Below are positions 20,590 through 31,726 of a stretch of DNA of 64,000 nucleotides, one piece after another (the stretch's first letter is position 1; each line of letters begins with the position of its first letter). The stretch is taken from assembly GCA_037176885.1 (NCBI GenBank), contig JAWWNJ010000152.1:496001-560000 (forward strand), read 5' to 3'. The notes below the pieces were generated by a model, which saw only the letters and a program-made list of their open reading frames with translations, was not told where the DNA came from and ran no database searches. The translations under genes and the position numbers were made by a program. The DNA comes from Favolaschia claudopus. Taxonomy: Eukaryota; Basidiomycota; Agaricomycetes; Agaricales; Mycenaceae.

Positions 20590-20780
20590 TACAGCCGATC
20601 CGGAAAGTAATGAGAATGACAACTTTTTTTTTTGCCGTTCCCAGAAAGGAAATCCCCTCTAATTTGCGAGTGGATCCAAATAGATCCAAATTTGGCCACA
20701 ACAAACGTTGAGGGGCGATTTCCTTTCCGGGAAGCGCGGAAATTTTTTTGACATTCTCATTAGTTTCCGGATCGGCTGTA
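20590..20780. mobile_element. TA-flanked MITE, TACAGCCGATCCGGAAA family
   Basis: Inverted ends TACAGCCGATCCGGAAAGTA and TACAGCCGATCCGGAAACTA, extending through ATGAGAATG. 191 bp. A fragment resembling one end (CATTCTCATTACATACTTTCCGG) lies at about 53176-53200. Confidence 0.75.
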
Positions 20781-20927
20781 AAACAGCACGGCACAGCCTT
20801 TGACAGGAAACCACGTGCGTAGCACGTGGACTTACTCACGCTCTCCCCCGAAGCAATCTACAGGCGGGGTTTGCCCCGACGAGCTTTAGCTCCCTGCCTT
20901 CGGCACGGTGAGCTCGCCTCGACGAAA

Positions 20928-22422
20928 ATGTCAGAACAAGGCTCTCAGAGCTCTCAGAACCCCCCGACGTCTACTTGCGGCCTACCTCTTCCTCTCCAGC
21001 CCAGCTACGACTTCGCCGCCTGGACGAAACCACCGCCAGACCTCCCCATTACCGCCGATTTCGACCTTAAGGACCGCAACAAATACAACTGCGAAGTAGA
21101 CGAACACAACCGCCTCAGCACTCGCACCACAAAAGCCTACGAAGCTGCTCTAAAGGACGGCACAGTTACGCAGGCAATGGACATCGGCCTCAAGCTTCGC
21201 GCCGTCTACCTTTACGCGCCCGAAGAAATTGAAGAAATCATCTCCTCGAACGATTTCGAACGTCTGGTTAGCCCGCTACCTTCCAACCTGGCCCTCCTTG
21301 TCTACAGAGAACGGAAGAGCAGGCAGCAGGCCGAAGAAACGAGAAAAGAAATTGAAAAACGCGAAAAAGAGAAGGAGAAGGAGAACGCACGTCTTCTAGA
21401 GGGCAGTATGGTGATGCCCAAACCCGTTCCGATTGATTCTGTAGCCAGCCGCGCGGTCTCCGCCCCAGATATCTTTTTAGCGGCCATCGCATACAAACAG
21501 CACCCACCGATATTCTGGTTCTTCAGCGCCCCAGTCTCTCCCAGCAACCCTTTCTGCTACGCTGTTGAGATGACTAAACACCGTGATTTCTTCCTCAGAA
21601 TCGACAATTTCGAAGCCGATTTCGCCTTCTGGTATCGCATAGAGAAGCGGCTCAGAAACGCCATACTTGATCAGTCGCCCTTTGATGTCCATGAAAGTCG
21701 CCATCGAAGTCGGCACTCAGAAAGCTGCCCAACTCGCAGCCTCTGGAGTCAGCGCCCCCATCACCCGCAGAGCTGTCGACCTGGGCACCAACGGCACTCA
21801 TCACCTTCCTCCTCGTCCCCACAAACTTCCAAACAACAACGGTCATTCCTTTCGAGACTCTGACGACAGCCGCAGCTCCTTTCGGGACCGCAACAACGGG
21901 CGTGGCAAAGATCAACCTCGCGAATCGACCCCGCAAAGACGTCCTTTGTATTGCCTCGTCTGTGCCGGCCCCCACGCCGTCCGCGACCACCCTCGCTCCA
22001 AGGATGCTTTCGAAGACCGCAAACCCTGTTTCGCGACCTACGAAAACGGCGATCTCAAAACGGCAAAACCCTACCGCGGTCCAGAAAAGAGGATCATCTG
22101 CATCTCATGGAACCTCGGAAGCCGTTGCGACAATTCCCAATCCGCCAATCGTCTCCACGTTTGCAGCCTCTGCGGTAAAGAGCACCCAGCCGCCTCCGCC
22201 CCCAATGCGCCCGAGTCCGAGATGGATGTCTCCAGCCTTGAGGACGAGCTCGATGATGACCTCTTTCTTGATGCACACATTCTAGGCGGCAACAAATCCT
22301 CGCTTTCTTATCCTGATTTAATATCTTACATAATGTCAAGCTCCCAGCAGCTGCCGGTTCAAACCTCGGTGGTGGCATCTCTTTCTGATTACTCCTGGTT
22401 GAGGGTGACAGTCACAGTGTGA
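20928..22422 (+). pseudogene. Gag-like ORF of a basidiomycete retroelement, one frameshift
   Basis: Starts at ATG 20928 (MSEQGSQSSQN..). The first frame runs about 250 residues, with a Lys/Glu-rich coiled coil near residues 155-180 and a conserved FWFFSAPVSPSNPF..HRDFFLRIDNFEADF section. At about 21690-21700 the sense switches by one base into a second frame (KVAIEVGTQKAAQLAASG..) that continues to TGA 22420-22422. This part has Cys/His clusters, YCLVCAGPHAVRDHP and HVCSLCGKEHP, typical of nucleic-acid-binding Gag-like proteins that sit before reverse transcriptase in agaric elements (tyrosine-recombinase or DIRS-like; from memory, not proven). An acidic tail follows. No reverse transcriptase is nearby. 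The switch may be decay or programmed shifting. Confidence 0.65.
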
Positions 22423-22984
22423 CTCAGGCACTCTGCTCGGCAATCAGGGACTGATAAGTTCTGCCAGAGGTTGCTCTCTGATCTGGGCAAAAGCTGTCAA
22501 GGTTAAGCCCAAAAAGGGTCACCCTTCGGGACAAAGAATATCATACTGGACTTATCAGGGACGATAAGTCTTAGAGAGGAGATGATGTCATCACACAACA
22601 TTATCCAGTACATATACTGCCAGCCACATGTCAAGCCGAGCTTGACATTGCTCCCTTTTGGTGGAGTGGTAGTGGTGCAAGGCTGGCTGCATTACACAAA
22701 TCCTTACAGTACATCCAATCTAATGCTATTCACACTCGGGAAATTGTAAGTCTGATACTTACATCACGGACAGAACTTTACTATAATCAATGGATCATGA
22801 TGATCTGGATCACGGTATTTAATATTTGACATGTCACATTTCCTCTACTGCGACAATATAGCTATAGGTTCTTACTTTCTACTTCTATACCTATCTTGTC
22901 TTCCACTTGGCACTTACACTACTGCGACAATATAGATCACTGTTCTTGTCTGTTTGTCTGAATTCAGTGTAAGGTCGCATTACC
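22423..22984. other. No gene; possible 3' end of the gag-like element
   Basis: Contains TGACAGTCACAGTGTGACTC and several GACTTATCAGGG/GACGATAAGTC near-inversions, plus CTACTGCGACAATATAG twice (22843-22860, 22918-22934). No LTR pair was found. Confidence 0.35.
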
Positions 22985-23290
22985 GGCGCCCTTTCACTTT
23001 TTGGGGGAGCTTGCGCCCCTTTTATCCAAGCTGACAGCGAATGGGAATGGGGCTGTGCTTGAGCAGATGATGGCTGCTGTCAATCGCTAGATTGGCATGC
23101 CTTGACTGATGCGGCCCTTTTCCGTGTGATCCACGACGGCTTTTAGTGATTGCAGCTGATCCCAAGTGATGAGAGCTGATCCAAGGTGATGGCATCATAG
23201 TTACGAGTGATGTCGCCCGTATTTTGACTGATGTGTGTGCTCCCAAGTGATGTAGCCTCCCTTAGCATGCCACACCATCTGCTCAAATAA
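22985..23290 (-). repeat. Repeat family with CATCAC/GATCAGC motifs, copy 2 (inverted)
   Basis: On the minus strand it repeats the 2450-2860 sequence: TATCCA..CGCAAGCTCCCCC, GACAGCAGCCATCATC, AGGCATGCCAATC and CACGGAAAAGGGCCGC blocks in the same order. Confidence 0.6.
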
Positions 23291-23477
23291 CACCAAATAA
23301 ATGTCTGTTTGTACTTTGTTTGCTCGCAGTCGGTCCCACCCCCGCACCCCCATAGCGGCGCTAAAAATATGAAATAAATTCCAAATGAGCCCTAGGATAG
23401 GGAATGTCCTCCGCCGATTTCCCAATTTTGGCCCCAAGGAATCCAGAACAGAAACGCGGAAATGGCAGGGAAATGGC

Positions 23478-24010
23478 TATGTACTCGGTATTGCGTAAAG
23501 TATTCGGATATGGAAAGTCCGCTGTATTTCTCCCCGACTGCAACGGCTCAGGCCAGGGAAATGCATGATAAAATTCCTTGGAAGTGACCCTTTCCCAATA
23601 CCTATCGTCGGAAGGTCTGGGGCCTCATAATGGACCACAATGCTCATCGTATTTGTGGGGACCCATCTGTCTGTGAGACTGAGTCAGAAGAAAGCGGTTC
23701 ACCACAAGTGCCAATAAAGGTCTAATTTGGACATGAAACTATTGACAGGGTTGAGAGGTACAGATTTGAACACTTCACCGAATATTTATCTTTTGATACT
23801 AGCGAAAAACAGGCAAATTACAGCATTTTCTTTTTTCGGAAATTCAGTCTACATACCACCCGGCTTGAGCCCGCAGAATCCATGAGGGGGGTCCAAATAC
23901 GTTGGGAAGACCATATAACATACTTCCGGATCACAGAAAACCCACTTAGACGTTGTTTCTCACCCATTTTTACCAAAATTCCGGATACTTTACGCAATAC
24001 CGAGTACATA
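23478..24010. mobile_element. TA-flanked MITE, TATGTACTCGG family
   Basis: Ends TATGTACTCGGTATTGCGTA (left) and its reverse complement at the right, matching for 32 bp with one mismatch (..AAGTATYCGG). 533 bp; no transposase. Confidence 0.75.
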
Positions 24011-24374
24011 GTGGCTCGAGATCCTACACTCAAAGTTTCTTCGAAATATCGAGGCCTGAGGCTGGAGAAGGAACTGATGGAGGGTCGACATTTGATCTCC
24101 GTCACTTGCCTGTCACCAACTTTAGGTTCCGTTCTGAACGTAAAATAGAGCTCTGGTGGCTCTTCGTGCTCGATGGTTGTTTGAGCCTCCAGCTTAAAGT
24201 AGCCACTATTTTATCCCATTTATGGGACCTACAAATAGTGGCCAAAATTACCCTGTGCCAGTCATCCAGTCCCGAGAGAATCAGCCACGGATGGCTACCA
24301 CAAACTCTCTAATAAAAGATTTAACATCCAACTCCGAGTCTCCGACACTCAGTCTTCTTGTTGTGAGCTGACTG

Positions 24375-25060
24375 TACAGTGCCGGACACACAAAGTCGAC
24401 AAATTTGATCTTCCATTTGGGGAAGGTGTGACACATGCCCAGGCGGCTAGTTTTCTGTGCAGACATGATGTTTTGGACCCAAGGAATGGTTTTGCACGAG
24501 CCGATTTCCCGAAAACTCAAAATCAAAAAATTTGACCCCAAAAAATTGTCTGAACACCCGTATTTGATGGGAAAATTACGAAATATAGTGCAATCGACTC
24601 CTTTAATCGAGCTGGTTCTGTTCCTGATAAAATAAAAGCAATTTCACGAGCCGTTTTGACGCAAAGTGCCTGGGAAACATTGCCGTATTTGGACACTTTA
24701 CATCATGTTGATCAATTGTGTCACCAAACATGCTTGCCGAACACCGTCCCCGTCCCGCTGCCGTGGGTTGTTGTCAGGTTGTTGTTGAAAATTTGCACGG
24801 ATCTCCGCCTGATTGTAGTCCAGGCGGTCATACTCTCCGGCGCTCGCACTTACACCTGTCAAAGATCAGCTCAAAAGGGGTACACACAGTTTCGATTTCC
24901 CCAAAAATTTGGCCGCAGCCAAAATGTCGTGGGAAAAACTTCGGCGGTGGTTTTTTGAGCTTTTCCAGGGTCGGCGAATCCGAATCTGAAGTCAGATTTG
25001 TCCCAAAAATTCCCATTCGCCGGCAATCAACATTGCCGACTTTGTGTGTCCGGCACTGTA
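24375..25060. mobile_element. TA-flanked element, TACAGTGCCGGACAC family, complete
   Basis: TACAGTGCCGGACACACAAA at the left and the same sequence inverted at the right, with AGTCGRCAA continuing both arms. 686 bp, TA-bordered as in Tc1/mariner-like elements. The interior lacks a transposase frame. A related left half is at 20354 and a related terminus at 61076-61109. Confidence 0.75.
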
Positions 25061-26595
25061 AGTAATTTTACTTGTCGCAGTAAATCACATTTTTGTCAGA
25101 CCTCAATCGTAAGCACTGATCCCTCCGCCAATTTCCTACCTTTGCTGTCCCGGCATTTCAGCGGCTTCAATGCCGAATGATATATCATAATCTCGCTGAC
25201 CGTCGATCAGTCTAGAACCGGAGCCTAGACCATTTTTCTTCATCCCGCACATGCATCCGACAAGCGCCGCAGCATTGATTTCAACATGAATTCATTTTTC
25301 AACCGCAAGATATTCGACTTCAATCGCAACGCAACGCTGCTCCCCCCTTATATCAAAAAGACAAAACATGATGCCTCAGAACTGTGTCGTGAACTCAATA
25401 TGCAATTATGCTGGCGGTTAATCCACCCTACGAGACCGTCTTTTTCGTCTTCTGCCGTTCCCTGGATATTCTAAACAGCCCGTTTCTGACAAGTACTTAC
25501 TCCAACTTGGTTCGGGAATATCTGGTTACCTTGCAAACTCCGGAAATTCAAAATTCTGATCGAGATGCGGCATGGACTTTTTGGGGCTTTGGATAATTTC
25601 GTAAAGATCAACCTGGTCAAACTCTCTCATTATTCTTCACTCTGCCTAAGTCGATGCCTTACCAACATTAACATTCTCCGTCCGAATAGGATCACCGGAG
25701 TCGCGCTATAAGTACTTCAATCTCTCTCAATTTCTCCGCGTAATTAATTCGTGCTGATTTCCTTTGTTACTCAGCTATGTACCAATTTGGAGTTTAATCA
25801 TATTTACCTTGTGGGTTGAATGTGTGGGGCAGGAGTGCGGTCACTTGGAGAAATGGTTGCAGTCGATGCGAACGAAAATAAATAAATCCCGGGGTTGAGT
25901 TGTCTTGAGTAGACACCACCAGATCGTAGCCATCCTCTGTTCAAAATGAATCCGACGGGGACTCAAAGGATTAATCTACTGACCTTACACCTTTCACAAT
26001 TCGCTCCGTAAGTTGCTCCAAGCCAGAGAATTCGCCGATCTTGGTTCTTGAACCTATCAATCTTGCTCATCCGCTCTCTGCGCGCGCTCAGCCTCTCAAA
26101 TCCATGGATTCTGCCCGTCTTGATTCTATGCAAGAGCAAAGTCAGTCAGGCTTGAGTTGTTGTGAAAAGACCCGGTAGCGGGCTGTGCCGCTTGTCGGCC
26201 TTACCAGATTTATATCATTCGCTGCAACTCTCGGTTTCACTCGGAGCAACGGTACAACAGCTTAATCGTCAATCGCACCGAACCTGGTTTACATTTTGCG
26301 CGCGCATATGCCTTGCTGCGCTGCACCTTGCCGAGTGGACGTAAGGTCGATCTTGCTCTCACTCGGATGTTTCGTCAGAGCCGATGGAAGCCCAAGACAC
26401 TGTGGGATGGATGCCAGGTTCGGGATGAGGAGAAAGACTTCTCCTTTCTCTCTATGGAATATGTCGTTCGCGGGGCACTCATGGCTCCCGTCTTTTCTTC
26501 CAAACACCCAGATACATTTTATTTTGTTGATACCGTTGACGCAGACATGTTTCTCCGTGCTAATTAATACATAATCTTGTGTCGTATGTATATCC
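25061..26595. other. Mostly unassigned; a coding-like 3' end at 26313-26567
   Basis: On the plus strand 26313-26567 reads a Trp/Phe-rich, protein-like frame (RWKPKTLWDGCQVRDEEKDF, SFLSMEYVVRGALMAP, VDTVDADMFLRAN) ending at a stop; it resembles the C-terminus of a large hypothetical protein family of agarics, function unknown. A second frame, 25286-25474 (MNSFFNRKIFDFNRNATLLPP), is not recognised. The rest shows nothing. Confidence 0.35.
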
Positions 26596-26599
26596 TAGA

Positions 26600-26760
26600 T
26601 TTTTGCGACACCGGTCAGCTAGTGGGAATTCTGACCATCCCTGAGACGGGCTGACCAAGGCTGACCAGGTCCTGACCAGCCTCCCCCCAAAAGCTGATCA
26701 GCCCTGATACCTCGGTCAGGCTCCGTCAGCCACTGATCAGGTATTTTGCGATTTTCCGAC
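26600..26760. repeat. CTGACC/CTGATCAG motif cluster
   Basis: About ten variants of CTGACCA and CTGATCAG within 160 bp, ending GATTTTCCGACATAC. The same terminal phrase ATTTTCCGACAT occurs at 55668-55679 next to a GCTTGAT cluster, so these may be parts of related MITEs. No clear inverted ends. Confidence 0.45.
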
Positions 26761-27952
26761 ATACATACTACCTATTCCTCCGGCTTGTTGAGTCTAGACC
26801 TGCGTCGAATATTTGTCGAAATTTCGGCTAGCGGTGCCACGGGTCGCTGCCGCTTCGTGGAAGGTTGCCAGTCCGAATCTCCTTCCAATTCCCCTGGTTT
26901 CCGCGTCTTCTTCTCACCGACCGACCGCTTTTGCACAACTCTGGGACGCCGTACCAGTTCATCGTCATATATCGAGATAATATGAAAGACCCCGGCTGCC
27001 CATTCCTCCGCCCATTCGCAAGTCTCGTTGAGTACGGTAACAACATCATTGTGGGAGCGCATGCGATATGGATAGACTGTAGAGAGTAGTTTGATGCCTT
27101 TAGGATCAAGGATGAATGTCGCAGGGCGAACTGAACGCAGAGGATCCGTGGCGTGAGACGCGGCAAGCCAATCACGAAGACGATCCTGTAAAGGCTCCCT
27201 ATCAACAACTTTTTACCCTTTGCCTTCGATTTCTTCGGCTTCGGAGTGTTGAGGTGAACACGATCCGGCTCGTCGACATCGCCTGCATAGATCTTGTGGT
27301 CCGGATCTTCGTATATGAATTTTCCTGGAATATCGAGTTGAAGATAAGTCTCGTGCTCTCGATCGCAGCACCATTCGGTTGAAATCTTGAGTGCTGAAGA
27401 CGGGAAAAGGCACCATTAGTAAAGACCCAGAATTATGATTAGGATTACCCTCGCGTGTTTTGTCCCCGAGGTAACGAACGAAGATCTCCCGAAGGCAAAG
27501 TTGTGATCGAACATAGAGAATTACCGCTAGCCCTGCGCGTTCAGGTTTTCTGGAATTTCTGATAAGCTTGCCGGAGATTGGGCGGTCTGGATCATTGCTG
27601 GATGGATCCACATTATCGAGCGAGACCGTGTAAACCCATGGCTCTGGCATCAGCAGGTAGACCGAGCGTCGTCCGCGGCGGCCACCTCTACCAGCCCTCT
27701 GATCACAGTCGGCATCGCACGCGGGGCACCGTAGTCGACCACGACCTCCACATCCGGCACATCCAGACCCTGGCAGAACTAACCGGACAAACTTTAAAAC
27801 AGCTGACTGTCGAGAGGCCTTCTGCTGTATGCAAAATTTTGCACGCACCATCTACCTTCGCGAAATCATCGAAAACATTCTTCAGATAAGATTTAGACAT
27901 GACTTGCGTGGTAGTGTCGGATTAAACCCTTGTTTTGCTTGTCCTCCGAGAG

Positions 27953-28143
27953 TACAGTCGACACTGTCATAACCCATACCTGTCACCTGCCATAACCCAT
28001 AATTTGGGGTCCAGATTTCCCAAATTTACAGTGTAAAACGGCCCAAATTACGTCACATTTACCTGCAGTAAGCCATAAAACACCCATAACCCATACTTTT
28101 TCGGCCGCACCGACCTGTATGGGCTAAGACAGTGACGACTGTA
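27953..28143. mobile_element. TA-flanked MITE with CATAACCCATA motifs, inside the helicase pseudogene
   Basis: Ends TACAGTCGACACTGTCATAA and (inverted) TACAGTCGTCACTGTCTTAG. The interior repeats CATAACCCATAC five times in variants. 191 bp, inserted between helicase motifs IV and V. Confidence 0.72.
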
Positions 28144-28539
28144 GCTTATTTTGATAAGCACGTGCATCTGAGCATTGCCATTGATATTATCGTGGAAAAC
28201 CAATGTCTTTCTAGCAGTGGTTGGATCAAGAAGAAAATCGAGATTTCGGAAGTCCGAAATGGAGCCGACAATGCGATGCGTAGCGTAAATGATGTTGGGA
28301 CGACTAGTAGAGAGCTCGAGAGAAAGCATGCTGGTAGGATCGAAGTTTCGATTCCGAAGAACAGCGGACTTTATGTGTGGAGGGAGAGTTGCTGACATTG
28401 CTAAGAGTGGCGTGCCTTTTTTGAGGCGGAGTCGAAGCAGATTAAGAGCACCCCAGGCCGGGCGAAAGGCAGGAAAAGCGTAGAGCGGAAGGCCGGCAGA
28501 ATACCAAGGGGATCCGAAGATAAGAAAATTACACTCCAC

Positions 28540-29828
28540 CTACCATTTTTTTTTCTCAAGGGTCCGCCGCCCCCTCCCCCCCTCTCCCGTGGGAAATTGC
28601 CGTATATAAGCCTCAAATCAACCGATTGCGCAGCCCCAGTTTGAAAGTCCACGGGATTGAGTGAGATGAAATGAGATAAAATGCGAAATCTTCAAACCAT
28701 CTCATCCATGCTCAAACCATCTGGAAAAGTGGCAGAGTTTTTGGCATAGCATGAGATGAATTGTGATAGTCTGAATCCTGGTACAATTTATCTCAATTCA
28801 TTGCAAGTAGTCGAGTGAGGCATTGTGGTGTCAACTGGTGTCAACAGAATACATAGAATGCTTTGAGATGCTGTAGAGCATCGAAACATACAATAGTACA
28901 CTAGATAATACTGTATATAGACTCGGAACGTGCAAGCATCGAGACAAGCCTCCGGCAAGCTGCCTGACCACAAGGTAAACCCAGATATAAGGAAAGAAAG
29001 GGAAGCTCGAGGATTGACGAAGGCAAGCGCAGCAGGACGGCTTCTAGACACTGGAGTCTATGGTTTCCAAGCTAGAGCAAGAGCGGAGCACTGGGAGCTG
29101 GGTAGGAACTGGTAAGAGGGGGATAGAAAGAAAAATGGGCAAAAACATACCTTCGCCCTCAACAAAAGATCTCGATCATGATCACAACGCGCCGTGGATA
29201 CTAGACGAGACTGGAGAGTAGATGTGGAGAGCACGAGACGACAATTGGCTGGGCTTCGAAGGCCAGACACAGAGGAGGGAGTGGCGCGGCGGAGGAGGCA
29301 AGCCGACTCGAACGAGGTAAGTAGAAGAAGGCAAGAGAGAGCGGATGACGTGGCGGAAGGTGGTGCCACTTTATATTGCCGTTGTAAGGTAACAAGGTAA
29401 CCGAGTGATGCGGTCGACTTGTAAGAAATTCACAGAAGATCGCCGTTGCCAGACGCTGTGATGAGACGAAATGTTTTGAACACCATTGACGAACGATCTC
29501 AACTCATTACTTTTGGTTGCTGCTTTACTCATTCCATCCCAGATCATTTCAAACTATCCGACCCACTTTTGACTGGGGATGGAGTCCCATCCATTCCGTG
29601 GTCCATCACAGTCAATAGACAGTAGAGGGATGAGAAAAAAAATCGTTACCTCACGCGACTTCATGGCATCTGTGGGAAATTACCTTGTTTGGGGTGGCAG
29701 TCCATGTCGTAAGTCGTGTTATCAGCCCCGATATGGGAATAATCTTTTCACCCCAAGCTCGATGGGGGTTGCTCCGTTCGGGGACCAACATATTCGTGCT
29801 CAGGGCGTAAATTAGCATCAAAGGCGAC
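28540..29828. other. Unassigned DNA separating the helicase fragments
   Basis: Includes a C/G-rich run at 28556-28590 and several GAGATGA/CATCTC words (28660-28860). No terminal repeats were found, so whether it is an insertion is open. Confidence 0.3.
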
Positions 29829-29880
29829 CTAGTGTCGAAAACCCGCGAAATTGGACCCCCTTGCAGCTTGCCTTGCAGAA

Positions 29881-30026
29881 TACCGTACAATTTCGGTCAA
29901 TTCGTCATCACGTGATTTTTCGACTTGCGCCAATGAATCCGATAAATCGAGAAAAAAAATATTGCGGTAATAAAAAAAAAGTCGAGCGTAACACGTGACA
30001 GACGAATTGACCGAAATTATACGGTA
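29881..30026. mobile_element. TA-flanked MITE, TACCGTACAATTTCGG family
   Basis: Left TACCGTACAATTTCGGTCAA and right (inverted) TACCGTATAATTTCGGTCAA, both followed by TTCGTC. 146 bp with a purine-rich middle. A terminal fragment of the same family is at 60536-60589, and 46595-47586 and 61356-61593 have related ends. Confidence 0.78.
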
Positions 30027-30261
30027 GATGAAATGAGTTTCGTCGACGTTCATGCGACTTATGGTTCCAGCGAAGCGAGAGTCACTGAGGAGTTTGGCGA
30101 ATCTGGGCAGGTGGCCGTTGATGGTCCGGAGCTGTTCTGGTTGAACGATAATGTGCTGAAAATGGCCGGTGGATATTTGCTGGTTGGAGTTAGGGAAAAG
30201 AACACAACGACGAACCATCATGAAAATAACATCGTGAATGTTCCCATACATATCGGTTAGG

Positions 30262-30320
30262 AATTTCATGATGTTTCGTCATGAAATTCAAGAGCGCATC
30301 GTGAAATTCATGATAGTCCC
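30262..30320. repeat. CATGAAATTCATGA motif cluster, copy 1
   Basis: Four variants of TTTCATGATG/CATGAAATTCA in 59 bp. Larger arrays of the same motif are at 34418-34560 and 35440-35630. Confidence 0.5.
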
Positions 30321-30339
30321 GGAGTGATAATGGTTGATC

Positions 30340-30420
30340 CCGCATGATGACAACGTAGTTACAAGTGATGCGGCCCTCCCTTAACCGTGCCGCATCATCT
30401 CTTGCCATTCTTCGAGGCTG
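30340..30420 (-). repeat. CATCAC/GATCAGC repeat family, copy 3 fragment
   Basis: CGTAGTTACAAGTGATGCGGCCCTCCCTTA and CCGCATCATCTCTTG parallel 23190-23283 of copy 2. Confidence 0.45.
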
Positions 30421-30929
30421 ATACACGATTGGATGCAATGAGGTGTGTCATATACCCAAGTCCAGCTTGAATAAATTGAGATCTTGTCGGACTGTTCACA
30501 TAACTTGAGGTTCTGTTCAGAATGCAAGAGAAAATCAAAGCCCATGGTTCAACATTCAACTCCGACACTCAGCTGCCTTGGAAATGTCGTGAGCCTACTG
30601 TGTCAGAGTCAAGTAATTTTCTTGGAATACGGAGAAGATGGAAGGATAGGTCGTATGAGCGGTACACAGGCATAGGCGATGGTGAAATCAGGTACGGTCT
30701 GCGCCCTTTCGTCGAGCGTCGATTGATAACCTCGGTTTCGACAGTGGACGTCATGCTCGATTTGCGATGGCGGCGGGCGCTAGACCATGTTGGCGGGGGG
30801 CACAGAACGCAGAACACAAGTTCGATATAGTGGGTGGGGTGGTGGTATGCGTAGTAGGAGCTGTATCGTAGCCAACCTAATTGTATTGGATTTTTACTGA
30901 AATCTGGTGTGAGCCAAGCCTATCAGAAT

Positions 30930-31072
30930 TCAGCAGACTCAGCAGATGCCAGCAAACCCCAGCAGCCGCTAGCAGGTTTTGAATCTGCTCCAGTCCAAAA
31001 AAGATGCTGATACCTGCTGGTAGCAGGTTAGCAGGAATTAGCAGATCGGAGCATATCCCAGCATGACCGATT
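30930..31072. repeat. AGCAGGT/CAGCAGA motif cluster
   Basis: About fifteen AGCAG or CAGCA words within 140 bp, partly inverted about AAAAAAGATG. Looks like the motif-packed interior of a MITE, but no terminal repeats were identified. Confidence 0.45.
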
Positions 31073-31662
31073 TTAACTGGGCCTTAAGCCCCAGTGGATT
31101 GTACCACATGGCGTAACACACCTTATTTGGAAGTGGAGGTGACGAACTCGGACCTTCAGCACCAGTGACGAGCGCGGTGAACATGGAGGTGAATGGGGAG
31201 CGACAAAACCATTTCAAAAAACTTGAGTACATAGAAAAGGAGGCAGGAACAAGCGCGGGACATACCTTTGAGTGACTTGGCATACATTTGAGTGAGGTGG
31301 CGATGACGGCCACTGAGTATGTACCGAGAAACTTTAGTGCATGGGAAACAATGAAGTGTCGAAGAAATTGTTCTTCCTGTTTCGCGCGGGATTCATGAAG
31401 CGTGCGAGCATGGTCGCAAGAGTGCGACCATCGGAGGGGATAGCAGAAGCATTGAGGCGCCTGAATAGTCATTAGTTATTGGGACAACATCAAGAAGGGA
31501 GTCAGTGACATATATACATTTCCTGTTAAAAAGGCTGACCAAGTTGTTGGCTAAGGAAGACGACGAGCACCGTCGTTCGACGGTACACTCTGAGGTGGCG
31601 GGTTCGAGGGCAGAGGCAGAAGAGCCCAGGCGAGCAGGGAGCACTGTAGTCCATGGTGCATA
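31073..31662 (-). other. Coding-like minus-strand frames, unrecognised
   Basis: Overlapping frames at 31644-31393 and 31472-31038 could be exons (one frame reads GRTLATMLARFMNPARNRK). No domain was recognised and the structure is unresolved. Confidence 0.25.
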
Positions 31663-31726
31663 ATGTTGAAGAGAGCGATTACCACTTAACCAGCGCTGGT
31701 TAAGTGGTAATCGCTCTCTTCAACAT
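31663..31726. repeat. Perfect 64-bp palindrome
   Basis: 32-bp arms (ATGTTGAAGAGAGCGATTAC.. to ..AACCAGC) meet exactly at GC with no spacer and no mismatch. Confidence 0.95.

Larger units (their letters stand above)
26772..30269 (-). pseudogene. RecQ-type DNA helicase, fragmented pseudogene
   Basis: Minus-strand pieces in correct order. 30269-29829: MVRRCVL.., IIVQPEQLRTINGHLPRF and MNVDETHFIY, a degraded DEAH-box (motif II) region. 28539-28048: FRPAWGALNLLRLRL, LLAMSATLPPHI (motif III), SRPNIIYATHRIVGS and KTLVFHDNING (motif IV). 27900-27213: ACKILHTAEGLSTV, LDVPDVEVVVDYGAP (motif V-like) and DQRAGRGGR (motif VI) in shifting frames. 27208-26772: YRMRSHNDVVTVLNET and WAEEWAAGVFHIISIYDDEL, the family's C-terminus. 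RecQ helicases unwind DNA in repair; basidiomycete genomes carry many such truncated copies. The Walker A region is missing, about 1.3 kb of unrelated DNA separates the first two pieces, and two MITEs (27953-28143, 29881-30026) lie inside. At least three frame changes have no good introns. Confidence 0.75.
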
